A DNA stretch of 51,896 nt from Eubacterium sp. (GCA_030524435.1 JAUNGS010000007.1:1-51896); one strand, 5' to 3'; shown: positions 1 to 8,318, counted from the first letter of the stretch. The notes: generated from the sequence alone by a model not told the origin. Numbers and translations: made by a program.

Positions 1-58
1 GGTTAAAAAACCTTGAATTTTCAATAAAAAACACTTGATTATATGAGGAGGAAAAGTA

Positions 59-1408
59 ATGAAGTTTTATTTCGCACTCTGGTATGCGAAGGCGATTAAT
101 TTTCTGATCAATCTCGTGAGCAAGGGCAGGGGATCCAACCTGTCCGGTGAAAAGGCTTTGAAGATCGATCCGAGGATGGTAGAACATTTCAAGGGGATTG
201 ACTACGCAAAGGTGATTTTCATCACCGGAACCAACGGCAAATCCTCGACCACCAACCTGGTCACCCATATTTTAAGAAAGAACGGCAAGCGGGTTGTCTC
301 CAATCTGGAGGGCGCCAACCTTCTGGCCGGTATCGCCACCATTTTGGCCAAGGAGGCCAATATGCTCGGCAAGCTGGACACAGACTTCTTCGTCTTTGAG
401 ACGGATGAGCGCTACCTGCCCATTATCTACGATCAGCTGCCGGCGGAAAACCTGCTGATCACCAACCTTCAGAAGGACCAGGTCCAGCGCAACGGCGATC
501 CGGATTTTATCTACAGAAAGCTGGCTTCCTTTATGAATCCCAAGATGCACCTCTATCTGAACAACGAGGAGCCCCGGGCAAAATCCTTCGAGCGCTTTAC
601 GGACCACGTGATCTACTACGGTGTGGAAAAGCACGCCGAATCCTTTGTGAAGGACGAAACCTATCCCACCTCGGCCTGTCCCAAGTGCTATCACAAGGTG
701 GATTTTGAGTACTACAACACCGACAGCGTCGGCCCCTTTGTCTGTGACAACTGCGGCTATTCCAGCGAAACCAAGCCCCACTACCTGGTGGAGGCCGTGG
801 ACTTTGACAACCGCAGCTTCGAGATGGACGACGTGAAATTCAATATGCCCTACGATCTGCCCTTTATGTTCTACAATTACAGCGGCGCCCTGGCGGTGTG
901 CGACGATTTTGCCGACGTCTCCGTGTCCGACGCAGCGGCGGCCTTCGATTCCTTTAAGAACATCGGCGGACGCTTCGAGGTTTTAAAGTACAAAGACAAA
1001 ACCATCAAGTACATGCGCATTAAGCAGGAAAATCCGGATACCCTCCAGAGCACCCTGAACATCATGGCCTCGGACAGTGAAGCTAAGATGGTCTGCTTTG
1101 GTCTGTATCAGGTGGCGGATTTTATTCCCTTCTACACCAACACCTTCTACGCCTTTGACTGTGACTTCAAGCCCTTAACCGAGTCCAACGTCGAGCGCTA
1201 TTTCTGCTTCTCGCCCCATGTGTGCTACGATACGGCCAACCGGCTGATCTACGAGGGCGTGGATCCGTCGATGATCACCACCCTGGAAACCGAGGACATC
1301 GCCACGATTTTTGCGGAAATCGAAAAAGCGGACACCGACAATATCTACCTGATCACCTGGCTTGAAACCTTTAATAAAATGAAGAAATACATCGAGGAGG
1401 GAAAATAG
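59..1408 (+). CDS. murT: MurT-like Mur ligase family protein (lipid II-modifying type)
   Basis: 449 residues, close to the usual MurT length of about 440. The Mur-ligase P-loop ITGTNGKSSTTN lies near residues 54-65. A MurT-type Cys4 zinc ribbon (CPKC about 70 bp before CDNCGY) lies near residues 205-235, and the C-terminal Mur domain ends with a YDTANRLIYEG motif. MurT normally uses ATP to activate the D-Glu alpha-carboxyl of lipid II, and GatD supplies ammonia to give D-isoglutamine. Here several blocks differ from MurT as I remember it: LNNEEP replaces the LNxDDP type, and the NDxxADGxDxSWxWD stretch is not recognisable around residues 345-375. The start is ATG after GAGGAGG. The gatD-like gene begins 1 nt after the stop, so the two are certainly co-expressed. 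The family call is firm; the exact acceptor amine is open because the partner has lost its glutaminase site. Confidence 0.85.
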   Translation: MKFYFALWYAKAINFLINLVSKGRGSNLSGEKALKIDPRMVEHFKGIDYAKVIFITGTNGKSSTTNLVTHILRKNGKRVVSNLEGANLLAGIATILAKEANMLGKLDTDFFVFETDERYLPIIYDQLPAENLLITNLQKDQVQRNGDPDFIYRKLASFMNPKMHLYLNNEEPRAKSFERFTDHVIYYGVEKHAESFVKDETYPTSACPKCYHKVDFEYYNTDSVGPFVCDNCGYSSETKPHYLVEAVDFDNRSFEMDDVKFNMPYDLPFMFYNYSGALAVCDDFADVSVSDAAAAFDSFKNIGGRFEVLKYKDKTIKYMRIKQENPDTLQSTLNIMASDSEAKMVCFGLYQVADFIPFYTNTFYAFDCDFKPLTESNVERYFCFSPHVCYDTANRLIYEGVDPSMITTLETEDIATIFAEIEKADTDNIYLITWLETFNKMKKYIEEGK

Positions 1409-1409
1409 C

Positions 1410-2171
1410 ATGGAACTTAAAATTGGCTGGTTATTTCCAGATTCTCTCTATCTCCACGGCGACCGCGGCAATATTCTGGCCCTGAGACGCATGGCCGAGG
1501 GGCTGGGCTGCAGTGTCACCGTGGAAAAGATCGACTTTACCACCGAGGATTTCACCCCCATGGACTACGATTTTCTGTTCTGCTCTCCGGGGGAAATAGC
1601 GACCTTCACCTCCATTGTAGACTTTTTAAAGCCCTACACCCTGGCGCTAAAGGCCTACATCAAGGCGGGCAGACCCCTTCTGGTCACCGGCACCAGCATT
1701 GGCCTCTGGGGAACGGAGATTATACGTCAGGACGGCAGCGTCCTCAAGGGACTTGAGATCCTCGAGGTCACCACCAGAGAAAACGAGGCGGTCTACGGCG
1801 ACGACCTTTACTACCGCTGCAGCTTAGGCGGTGAGACCATGGAAATCATTGGCAATCAGATTCAGATGGCCGACTTTGAAAGCGCCGAGGAGGAAAGCTT
1901 TGGGGAGCTCATCTACGGCTACGGCAACAGCGGCAAGGACAGAAAAGAGGGCTTCGTGATGGACAATGCGGTGTTCACCAACACCCTGGGGCCTGTGCTG
2001 GTTCAGAACCCCTGGCTGACCAAGGCTTTTCTGAGAATCATTGCCGAAAATCAGGAGACAGCCCTGGAGCTCAGCGCAGTGGACACCTTCCTGGAGGAAA
2101 AATCCTTTGCCACCAAAAAGGACTTTATCCTGCACAAAACCACCTATCTCACAAATTGCAAGCATGACTAA
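1410..2171 (+). CDS. GatD-like class-I glutamine amidotransferase homologue lacking catalytic Cys and His
   Basis: 253 residues, about the length of GatD. It keeps family landmarks: HGDRGNILALRRMAEGLG near residues 16-33 and YGYGNSGKDRKEGF near 169-182. In Staphylococcus aureus GatD, recalled from memory, the nucleophile lies in LTICGGYQFLG and the histidine in TYLHGPILPKN. The equivalent stretches here read LVTGTSIGLWG (residues 91-101) and TNTLGPVLVQN (190-200), so Cys is Gly94 (Ser96 nearby) and His is Leu193. The NHGGRTY substrate region is also replaced. The protein should not hydrolyse glutamine. It probably serves as a structural or regulatory subunit of the adjacent MurT-like ligase. 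The start ATG lies 1 nt after murT; the 3' end overlaps mnmA by 8 nt. There is no frameshift, so this is a maintained gene rather than a decayed one. Confidence 0.8.
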   Translation: MELKIGWLFPDSLYLHGDRGNILALRRMAEGLGCSVTVEKIDFTTEDFTPMDYDFLFCSPGEIATFTSIVDFLKPYTLALKAYIKAGRPLLVTGTSIGLWGTEIIRQDGSVLKGLEILEVTTRENEAVYGDDLYYRCSLGGETMEIIGNQIQMADFESAEEESFGELIYGYGNSGKDRKEGFVMDNAVFTNTLGPVLVQNPWLTKAFLRIIAENQETALELSAVDTFLEEKSFATKKDFILHKTTYLTNCKHD

Positions 2172-3186
2172 GAAAATTGTTTTAGGCTTCAGCGGCGGTG
2201 CGGACAGCACGGCCGCTGCTTTGCTGTTACGGGAAAATCATTATGTGGTGACGGCGGTTACCCTGGATTTTACCGGTGATGCTGAGCTTTTAGACATGGC
2301 GGCGCGGAAGGCAGAGTGCCTGGGCATCGCCCATCGGGTGGTGGACGTCCGCCGTTCTTTTGAGGACAGGGTGGTGACGCCCTTTATCGAGGCCTACCGC
2401 CGGGGAGAGACCCCCAACCCCTGCCTTGTCTGTGACACCCAGGTGAAGCTTGTGGCCCTGGCCGAGGCGGCGGATGCCCTGGGCATCGACAGAATCGCCA
2501 CAGGACACTATCTGAGAGTGGAAAAGGGAGAGGAGGGAATCCGAGTCCTAAAAAGCCCGGCGGTAAGGAAGGATCAGAGCTATTATTTTTACCGGATGCC
2601 CCAGGCCATCCTCAGGCGGCTGGTCGTCCCCCTGGCAGATTTTGAGGATAAGGCGGCGGTGCTGGCTTTTTTAGAAGAGGCGGGCCATCCCTTTGTGAAG
2701 GGTGAGGAGAGCCAGGGAATCTGCTTTGTCAATGGCGACCGGGGTGCCTTTTTAAGGGCGCGCCTCGATCTGCCCCAGGGAGTTTTTGTGGACACCGCAG
2801 GCAGGATTTTGGGCAGTCACGACGGCTTTTACCATTTTACATTGGGGCAGTTTCGGGGAATCAACCTGGATCAGAAATATTATGTAGTAGGTCTGGATCC
2901 TGTGGGCAACCGGGTTATTCTGGGACAGGAGGCCGAGCTTTATAAAAAGCGTATTTCATTGCGGGAGGTGTCCTTTTTAGACGGCGGCATCCCCCAAGGC
3001 CCTCTGCCCGTCACCTTTAGGATCTGCCGCTGGGGCTACGAGCTCAGGGGGATCTACCTGCCCCTTTCCAAGGATTCTGGCTATATCGAGGCCGAGGCGG
3101 CGGTTAGAGCGCCCACGCCGGGACAGGCGGCGGTGTTTTACCGGGGAGATGAGCTTCTGGGCGGCGGCACCATCTGCGGGGCGTGA
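2164..3186 (+). CDS. mnmA: tRNA-specific 2-thiouridylase MnmA
   Basis: 340 residues from the ATG at 2164, slightly shorter than typical MnmA (about 360). It activates U34 of Lys/Glu/Gln tRNAs with ATP and replaces O2 by sulfur from a persulfide relay. The N-terminal PP-loop is GFSGGADSTAA (canonical GxSGGVDSS). The first catalytic Cys is in ETPNPCLVCD near residue 80, the KDQSYYFYRMPQ motif is in the middle, the second Cys is in SQGICFV, and the C-terminal barrel has PGQAAVFY. Its start codon overlaps the end of the gatD-like gene by 8 nt, suggesting translational coupling. The PP-loop changes and shortened body make it a divergent member, and a second mnmA elsewhere would not surprise. The AT-rich cassette begins just after its stop. 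Confidence 0.88.
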   Translation: MTKKIVLGFSGGADSTAAALLLRENHYVVTAVTLDFTGDAELLDMAARKAECLGIAHRVVDVRRSFEDRVVTPFIEAYRRGETPNPCLVCDTQVKLVALAEAADALGIDRIATGHYLRVEKGEEGIRVLKSPAVRKDQSYYFYRMPQAILRRLVVPLADFEDKAAVLAFLEEAGHPFVKGEESQGICFVNGDRGAFLRARLDLPQGVFVDTAGRILGSHDGFYHFTLGQFRGINLDQKYYVVGLDPVGNRVILGQEAELYKKRISLREVSFLDGGIPQGPLPVTFRICRWGYELRGIYLPLSKDSGYIEAEAAVRAPTPGQAAVFYRGDELLGGGTICGA

Positions 3187-3281
3187 TGGGAAAATACATA
3201 TAGAAATCCAGTGAGTATTGTAAAAAGTATAAGAAAAGGCCCCCAAGATTTCTGAACAGAGTGCTTTTTACTATAGAATTT

Positions 3282-4616
3282 TCATAAGAAAAGTAGCCCG
3301 TAAATGCCGACAATAAAAATTGTTAAAGTGACCCGTATAAACCATAGTATAACTAGTTCGTGTAGTTTAATTGGAATTTCGGTAGAAAGAATACAAGGAA
3401 TAAAACCAGAAAAGAATACAATCATAGAAATAGGTAGTATGGCCAAAAAATAGCGCGTAGTCATTGCCAGGGGAAGTCCTTCTTGAAGCGCATTGGCACC
3501 CACTGAAGTTGTTAACATAGAGTCGAGAATTGAAATGCCGCATGCATCAATAGCTATAGACATATCTGGAATTCTTACAATTGATAAAAATGGCCAAAAA
3601 AGACAACCAATCCATGTGAAAATATTGGTGTGATCTTTAATAATCAGTGCACCAGCCATAAAAAACATACCACTTGTGAATAATCCACCAAGTACAAAAA
3701 GGGTTTCATTGAACTGAAGTATAATATTTTTTAGTAAGGGAGGTGCTGTTTCGGCAGATTTGATACCTTCACAAAATGTATTTTTTAAAATGTTTGTTTT
3801 ATATTCTGGTTCAGGATTAGGTTGTATGTCAGGATAATAAGTGTTTTTTATATTGCTCAAAGGATAAATTCGACATGTTATCGCAGTAATACCAAAAGTG
3901 GAGATTACTGTTAAAATAAAATATTGATTCCATTGATCCATAATGTCTACCATATTAGCAAAGACCATGAAAGTAACGATAGAAGCAGTTGCAAAACCAG
4001 TCCCTACGATTGCTGATTCTTTACCTGTGCATTGTCCTTGTTTATACATTTTTTCAATGCCAATATGTCCGAGAGCAAAATTTCCGAAAAAGGCTGTTAT
4101 TGCAACAATTGCTGTTCTCCCTGGAATTTTAAAAATAGGGCGCATAATTGGCCTTAGAAGTACGCCTAGTGCATCAGCAAGCCCATATTCAAGCAGGAGA
4201 GGTAAGAATAATGAACCAACTAAAATTGTGATACCAACAGGGCCTCCAAGCAAATCAACGGTGTATGGTCCGATTTCAGGTTTGATTAAAAAGGATGGTC
4301 CGATTTTTAAGACGGACATAACGATCATCAAAAATCCGACAGCTTTACAGATAGCCATTATAATGGCAGTTTTGCTTTCTTTGAAATTTTTTTTGATAAA
4401 AAAGACATCGATCATCCCTAAAAATCCAATTAACAGCACAAAATAAGGTAAATAATCATTGAAAGTACGCCTAATAATCGTAATAAAAATATCAATTGGA
4501 ATTTTTTTTCCTTCCGAAAAGGGAATTTGAATAAAAAAAAGGAAAATACCAATTAGACTAAAACAAATAAATCGAGCAACTCCTTTTTTCTTGTTTAAAA
4601 ACTTTTTCGTTATCAT
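3282..4616 (-). CDS. YjiH-family (nucleoside-recognition Gate domain) membrane protein
   Basis: 444 residues, very hydrophobic, with about ten predicted membrane segments beginning near residues 15-33. The Gate-like features are an FFGNFALGHIGIEKMY segment near residue 175 and repeated GTGFATASIVTFMVF-type helices. The substrate of this family is not established; transport of small organic solutes is likely. It is the last gene of the leftward AT-rich operon, separated from the GPH transporter by 126 bp that contain a strong hairpin. The ATG at 4616 follows GGAG at a good distance. Base composition is much lower in GC than the genes to the left of 3186. No clear terminator is visible between its stop and mnmA. 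Confidence 0.75.
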   Translation of the reverse strand: MITKKFLNKKKGVARFICFSLIGIFLFFIQIPFSEGKKIPIDIFITIIRRTFNDYLPYFVLLIGFLGMIDVFFIKKNFKESKTAIIMAICKAVGFLMIVMSVLKIGPSFLIKPEIGPYTVDLLGGPVGITILVGSLFLPLLLEYGLADALGVLLRPIMRPIFKIPGRTAIVAITAFFGNFALGHIGIEKMYKQGQCTGKESAIVGTGFATASIVTFMVFANMVDIMDQWNQYFILTVISTFGITAITCRIYPLSNIKNTYYPDIQPNPEPEYKTNILKNTFCEGIKSAETAPPLLKNIILQFNETLFVLGGLFTSGMFFMAGALIIKDHTNIFTWIGCLFWPFLSIVRIPDMSIAIDACGISILDSMLTTSVGANALQEGLPLAMTTRYFLAILPISMIVFFSGFIPCILSTEIPIKLHELVILWFIRVTLTIFIVGIYGLLFL

Positions 4617-4631
4617 TATATATCTCCATGG

Positions 4632-4675
4632 TAGTATCCCGGGTAGTTGCTAATGTACACGCACCCAGGATACTA
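4632..4675 (-). other. Intercistronic RNA hairpin upstream of the YjiH-family gene
   Basis: A 13-bp inverted repeat (4632-4644 with 4663-4675) and an 18-nt loop lie between the transporter stop and the YjiH-family start. On the minus-strand RNA all 13 positions pair, one as G-U; on the plus strand the same position would be a C-A mismatch. This favours function in the leftward transcript. There is no U-run directly after it on that strand, so RNA processing, stabilisation or partial attenuation fits better than plain termination. Confidence 0.55.
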
Positions 4676-4742
4676 GCTTTTATTATACAGAAAAAGTACT
4701 TGATTAAAATTTAATGCTAAATAGGTGATTTTATAAATTGAA

Positions 4743-6137
4743 TTAGTTTAATCTACGGGATTCGATATCTTTTGACATTTCCTCAATTTGTTGTTTTGTA
4801 AGTTTAAAACCGAACAAAATAATAACTCCACCGATAAGGACTGCAACTCCAGGTATTAGTAAAAAAATATTAGATATTCCTACCTTAAGCGTTGTTGAAA
4901 CTTGTCCTGTTTCTGTAGCAGAAAAACCAATAATAGCAAAAATACCATTGATTATCAGTCCACGTAATACCAGAGCTATTTTCAAAGGAACGTTACCTAG
5001 ACCCATGATCCATGCGGAGCTGTCTTCTCCAGTTTTCCATTCGGCAAGTATAGCTGTATCAGCAAACATGGCCGGGGATGTTGAATAAATACATCCAAAA
5101 CCAAATTGAGCAATGGCCATCAAAATAATTACAATCCAAGGCATATTATAAAATAACCTTGCAATAGATAACATGCCGCCCATAAGTATAAAACTTGAGA
5201 AGAAGAGGAATTTAGAAGACATCTTTTTTGCAAAATACTTACTAGCAAAGGCTCCAATCATGCAGAAGATATTTGCAATTAATAAATAAGTTGTAAGCAT
5301 ACTAGAGTCACCAGCGACGTATTGAAAATAGTATATTGCACAACCAAGAATAACAAAATTGGCAACCCAACGAGTCATCTCTGCTACAATTAACGATAAG
5401 AGAGGGCCATTTTGAAATAGTCCTTTAAGCATGCTTTTGCCGCTAGTTCTAGTTTTCTTTTTGGATGAAGGTACGCTAGAGGGAGTATCATCATAAAGAG
5501 GTTCTTCATATCCTTCGGTCAGTTTAAAATGAATAAAATACCCAATAACCATCAGGATACCCAAAACAAATGCAAGTGCACCAAATTTATATGACTCACC
5601 TACAAAATTTGACAGAAAATCGGCTAGAGGGAGTCCCATATATGAGAATAGAATACTGGAAGCTCTAGAATAAACAGCTCTAGTTGAAGATAGCTGCATA
5701 CGTGCAGAAGGAGTTTTACCAACAACTGGAATAATGCTCATGTTGGCAACATAGGGAAAATTCCAGATAAAACTGCTGATAATGCCTGCGGCAATAATAA
5801 TTATAATTGGTAAGATCCCTTCCCCAACTTTGATGAATTTAAAAGTGTATATAAAGGGAACAATCCAAGTGAAGACTACAAGCCAAGAACGGTATCGTCC
5901 CCAGCGCATAGGTTTAGTACCGTTAATTATGGCTCCATAAATCCAAGAAAAAGCGGCATCTACAACTGTTGTAATAGTTGTGATTAATGTAGTAGTTCCT
6001 AAACTAAAAAGTGCGATATTAGTTAGAAAGAAATTAAAGAAAACATCCTGAACTTGTGACATTAATGTAAAACATAGATCGCCAATTCCATAAAACCTTT
6101 TTAGTCCTTTTGATAATTCCTTTTTCATTTTATTCAC
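4743..6137 (-). CDS. MFS transporter, GPH (glycoside-pentoside-hexuronide:cation) family
   Basis: 464 residues with about twelve membrane segments. The N-terminal GIGDLCFTLMSQ segment and the loop INGTKPMRWGRYRSWLVV match the GPH/MFS_2 pattern (usually D.T.S..GR.RPW). A charged, low-complexity central loop (residues about 215-235, SSVPSSKKK) separates two six-helix halves. It is likely to import the substrate used by the UROD-fold protein of the same operon, in symport with a cation; substrate unknown. The start could be GTG at 6137, one base after the preceding 40-residue gene, or the in-frame ATG at 6128, which sits better relative to the weak AAGGT site. AT-rich like the rest of the cassette. 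Confidence 0.82.
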   Translation of the reverse strand: MNKMKKELSKGLKRFYGIGDLCFTLMSQVQDVFFNFFLTNIALFSLGTTTLITTITTVVDAAFSWIYGAIINGTKPMRWGRYRSWLVVFTWIVPFIYTFKFIKVGEGILPIIIIIAAGIISSFIWNFPYVANMSIIPVVGKTPSARMQLSSTRAVYSRASSILFSYMGLPLADFLSNFVGESYKFGALAFVLGILMVIGYFIHFKLTEGYEEPLYDDTPSSVPSSKKKTRTSGKSMLKGLFQNGPLLSLIVAEMTRWVANFVILGCAIYYFQYVAGDSSMLTTYLLIANIFCMIGAFASKYFAKKMSSKFLFFSSFILMGGMLSIARLFYNMPWIVIILMAIAQFGFGCIYSTSPAMFADTAILAEWKTGEDSSAWIMGLGNVPLKIALVLRGLIINGIFAIIGFSATETGQVSTTLKVGISNIFLLIPGVAVLIGGVIILFGFKLTKQQIEEMSKDIESRRLN

Positions 6138-6138
6138 T

Positions 6139-6261
6139 TTACCTTGTAATAAGTAAATAGACCAATTTACGAATCAGAGCATCTGCAACTTCATTTGGAA
6201 GATCAGATAGGTGTTCTTCTTTTATACTTTCCAGTACATCAGTTATTTTATTATTTTCCAT
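6139..6261 (-). CDS. Conserved-context small protein of 40 residues, function unknown
   Basis: MENNKITDVLESIKEEHLSD opens a 40-residue product that ends LVYLLITR. AGGAGG overlaps the UROD stop codon and lies 5-10 nt upstream of this ATG, so translation is well supported. It starts 10 nt after the UROD gene and stops 1 nt before the transporter start. The first half is acidic and helical, the second half (VADALIRKLVYLLI) is amphipathic to hydrophobic, too short for a clear membrane anchor. It is not recognised. It might be an accessory subunit or partner of the transporter or methyltransferase-like protein. The tight spacing and good ribosome site argue against chance. Confidence 0.6.
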   Translation of the reverse strand: MENNKITDVLESIKEEHLSDLPNEVADALIRKLVYLLITR

Positions 6262-6271
6262 GATTTTCCTC

Positions 6272-7438
6272 CTAATATTTTCCATTTTCATGTATATAAT
6301 CAAATGTAGCGATAATATTTTCGGCTTTTGCATCTTCCGTATCCATTAGAACCATATCTACAGAAAAAATATAATTTCCATCTGGTGCATAATCATCTAA
6401 ACACTGTTTTGCTTTATCTAAGCATTGTTCTTTAGTGCCTGTTTTTAACAAGTTTAAGGGCATACCACCCATAATAACCATTTTAGAACCAAGATATTTT
6501 TTATAAGTTTTTAAATCTCCATGTTCAAATAATCCGATTACTTTTGCATTTGAAGGCAAGTCTTGTAAAATACTAAGATACGGAGTCCAGTCATTTTCCA
6601 TAAAGAATAAAATGGTATACCCACGTTTTATACTTACTTCTTCAATATATTGTTTCATAAATGGAAAATAGAACTTTTCAAAATCTTTTGGTTTCAAAAA
6701 AGTTGGCAAGTGTAAGGGAGAAAAGACTACAAAACCATTTTCAGGTATAGGATAAGATTCATATAAAAGTTCCTGTACGTATTTATGAATTCCAGTGCAA
6801 GCTGATAGAAATTCATCAGGATGTCTTCTTAAATCTTTACTAACTCCTACAAAATCTCGCAAATAGTCAAGCATAATATCCGGAGCTACATAACAAGAAC
6901 CTTTGGTTAAAAGGGGAAGACCAACTTCCTCTTTAATTCGTTGATTCATTTCTGCATTATAGGCACCAAAATCTTTCATTCTTTCTATTGCATGGATCAT
7001 TAGGGATTTATTTTTTTCAAAAGATTGATTTAGAATTGGATATTTTCTGCGTATAATCTCATTTGTCAAAAAATGTTCAACGTTTTTATTGAACTCAGGA
7101 TAATCTTCGGGTTTTAAAACCATTCCATGGCTTCCTTTTATCTGAAGTCCTTTTTCCGTAATTGTATAAATACCTTCACCAAATAAATCCATTACTTTAA
7201 ATGGGATGATATTACTATTTCCTAAAATAGCATCTACATAAATGTCTGTTGTTGTTTTTTTAAAAGCATTTACAGCTAGGTTAACATCATTGGTTAAAGC
7301 TTCTTTGAGGTTAACGTTTGCATATCGATAAACATAAGTTTCCATATTTGGTACTACTGGCACTCTATCAGGTTTTTGTTTGAGCATGACCGATTTCACA
7401 CGATTGAATTTTTCAGAGTACATTTTTTCTGTTTCCAT
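6272..7438 (-). CDS. Uroporphyrinogen decarboxylase (URO-D) fold protein, probable methyltransferase-like enzyme
   Basis: 388 residues from ATG at 7438 after AGGAGG. It has the URO-D/MtaA family layout: the N-terminal RVKSVMLKQKPDRVPVVPN start motif, a central FVVFSPLHLPTFLKPKDFEKFYFPFMKQ segment and late barrel strands ILFFMENDW, KVIGLFEHGD and KMVIMGGMP. Relatives in acetogens move methyl groups between corrinoid proteins, O- or N-methyl substrates and tetrahydrofolate. The HxC...C zinc ligands of MtaA/MtbA are not evident: the expected place reads EHGD. Thus the reaction may differ, and no corrinoid protein lies in the operon. First gene of a TetR-flanked leftward operon with a GPH importer. 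True heme-pathway HemE is unlikely given sequence and context. Confidence 0.75.
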   Translation of the reverse strand: METEKMYSEKFNRVKSVMLKQKPDRVPVVPNMETYVYRYANVNLKEALTNDVNLAVNAFKKTTTDIYVDAILGNSNIIPFKVMDLFGEGIYTITEKGLQIKGSHGMVLKPEDYPEFNKNVEHFLTNEIIRRKYPILNQSFEKNKSLMIHAIERMKDFGAYNAEMNQRIKEEVGLPLLTKGSCYVAPDIMLDYLRDFVGVSKDLRRHPDEFLSACTGIHKYVQELLYESYPIPENGFVVFSPLHLPTFLKPKDFEKFYFPFMKQYIEEVSIKRGYTILFFMENDWTPYLSILQDLPSNAKVIGLFEHGDLKTYKKYLGSKMVIMGGMPLNLLKTGTKEQCLDKAKQCLDDYAPDGNYIFSVDMVLMDTEDAKAENIIATFDYIHENGKY

Positions 7439-7466
7439 AGTAATTCCTCCTGTGTACTGAATTTAA

Positions 7467-7500
7467 ATTAGATATGAAACGAATTCGATATACATCTAAT
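7467..7500. promoter_or_regulatory. 34-bp palindrome, candidate TetR operator
   Basis: An inverted repeat centred on CGAATTCG (7480-7487) with outer arms ATTAGAT (7467-7473) and ATCTAAT (7494-7500). It lies just downstream of the leftward -10 box, covering the expected transcription start of the UROD operon, and about 90 bp from the divergent tetR promoter. Location and symmetry fit repression by the adjacent TetR-family protein. Confidence 0.65.
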
Positions 7501-7509
7501 TTATTGAAA

Positions 7510-7538
7510 ATTATATACGTATTGAAAAGATTTGTCAA
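7510..7538 (-). promoter_or_regulatory. Consensus sigma-A promoter of the UROD/transporter operon
   Basis: On the minus strand TTGACA (7533-7538) and TATAAT (7510-7515) are separated by exactly 17 bp. Both hexamers match consensus perfectly. A promoter this strong normally needs a repressor, which agrees with the adjacent palindrome. Confidence 0.85.
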
Positions 7539-7585
7539 GAGAAAATTGTAAAATATTATTATTTTTTGGTTTAATTAATTTGACA

Positions 7586-7614
7586 TTGTTGAAAAGCTAA
7601 CCGTGTGCTATACT
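7586..7614 (+). promoter_or_regulatory. Promoter of the tetR-family gene
   Basis: TTGTTG (7586-7591), 17 bp, TATACT (7609-7614). The start codon at 7638 follows 24 bp later with GAGGTG as ribosome site. Confidence 0.6.
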
Positions 7615-7637
7615 AAATGAAATAACGAGGTGAATCT

Positions 7638-8318
7638 ATGAAAACATATCCTGCTGGCGATTTAACCAAAGAAAAAATATATCAAGCGTCAAAAGAAATT
7701 TTTTTTCATGATGGTTATAAAAAAGCTTCTATGAAAGAGGTTTCAGAAAAAGCTGGTATAAAACAATCTGTATTTTATTATCATTATAAAAACAAAGCTG
7801 CTTTAGCTAAAAAACTTTATTCAGAATTTGGAACGGCACATGCAACAGCTATCACAGAATGGATTATACAAAATAAATATAGTAATGACATCATTATCTC
7901 GAACTGTGTTTGTTCGGCTTTACTAATAATTAATTCAGTTACTATACCAAATATTGGTCGCTTTTGGGCTGAAATGTATACGGATAATCTAACAGCGGAT
8001 ATTTCATTTCACCGCCATTTTCATAAATTAATATTTAAAAAAAGATTTTCAAATTTTACAGAAATGGAGTTTGAGGTTTTTTTAATTGAAGCAGCCGCAA
8101 TAAATTGCGCACTGATTCTTTCTTATTTAGATGGGCGACTCCATGTTAAACCGGAAGAACTTGCGAGATTTAAAATTCAAAATACATTAAAAGCATTAGC
8201 ATTTACTAAAGAGGAAAGGGATAAAATGATAAATGAAATAATCAAAATAGCATCTAAAATTCCGATTAAATGCGGGAATAATTTTGAAATTTGTATAGAC
8301 CATAAATTGGTATTTTAA
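7638..8318 (+). CDS. TetR/AcrR family transcriptional regulator
   Basis: 226 residues. The N-terminal three-helix DNA-binding domain runs from about residue 10 to 60 with the family pattern IYQASKEIFFHDGYKKASMKE followed by KAGIKQSVFYYHYKNKAALAKKL. The C-terminal ligand-binding part is helical and unlike any subgroup I can name. It is divergent from the UROD operon and shares a 199-bp control region holding a 34-bp palindrome, so it most likely represses that operon and responds to its substrate. Strongly AT-rich and Lys/Ile-rich, like the cassette and unlike glmM immediately downstream; the right cassette edge is therefore between 8318 and 8463. Confidence 0.88.
   Translation: MKTYPAGDLTKEKIYQASKEIFFHDGYKKASMKEVSEKAGIKQSVFYYHYKNKAALAKKLYSEFGTAHATAITEWIIQNKYSNDIIISNCVCSALLIINSVTIPNIGRFWAEMYTDNLTADISFHRHFHKLIFKKRFSNFTEMEFEVFLIEAAAINCALILSYLDGRLHVKPEELARFKIQNTLKALAFTKEERDKMINEIIKIASKIPIKCGNNFEICIDHKLVF

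Noticed and set aside
1410-2171. GatD-like gene as a decaying pseudogene
   Set aside because: It is full length, in frame, coupled at both ends and keeps many fold residues; only catalytic positions are changed.
3187-3281. Terminator between mnmA and the YjiH-family gene
   Set aside because: Only a GTAAAAAG/CTTTTTAC pair with a long loop is present; not convincing on either strand.
6272-7438. HemE (true uroporphyrinogen decarboxylase)
   Set aside because: No heme genes nearby; the operon has an importer and TetR control, and the sequence fits the methyltransferase-like branch better.
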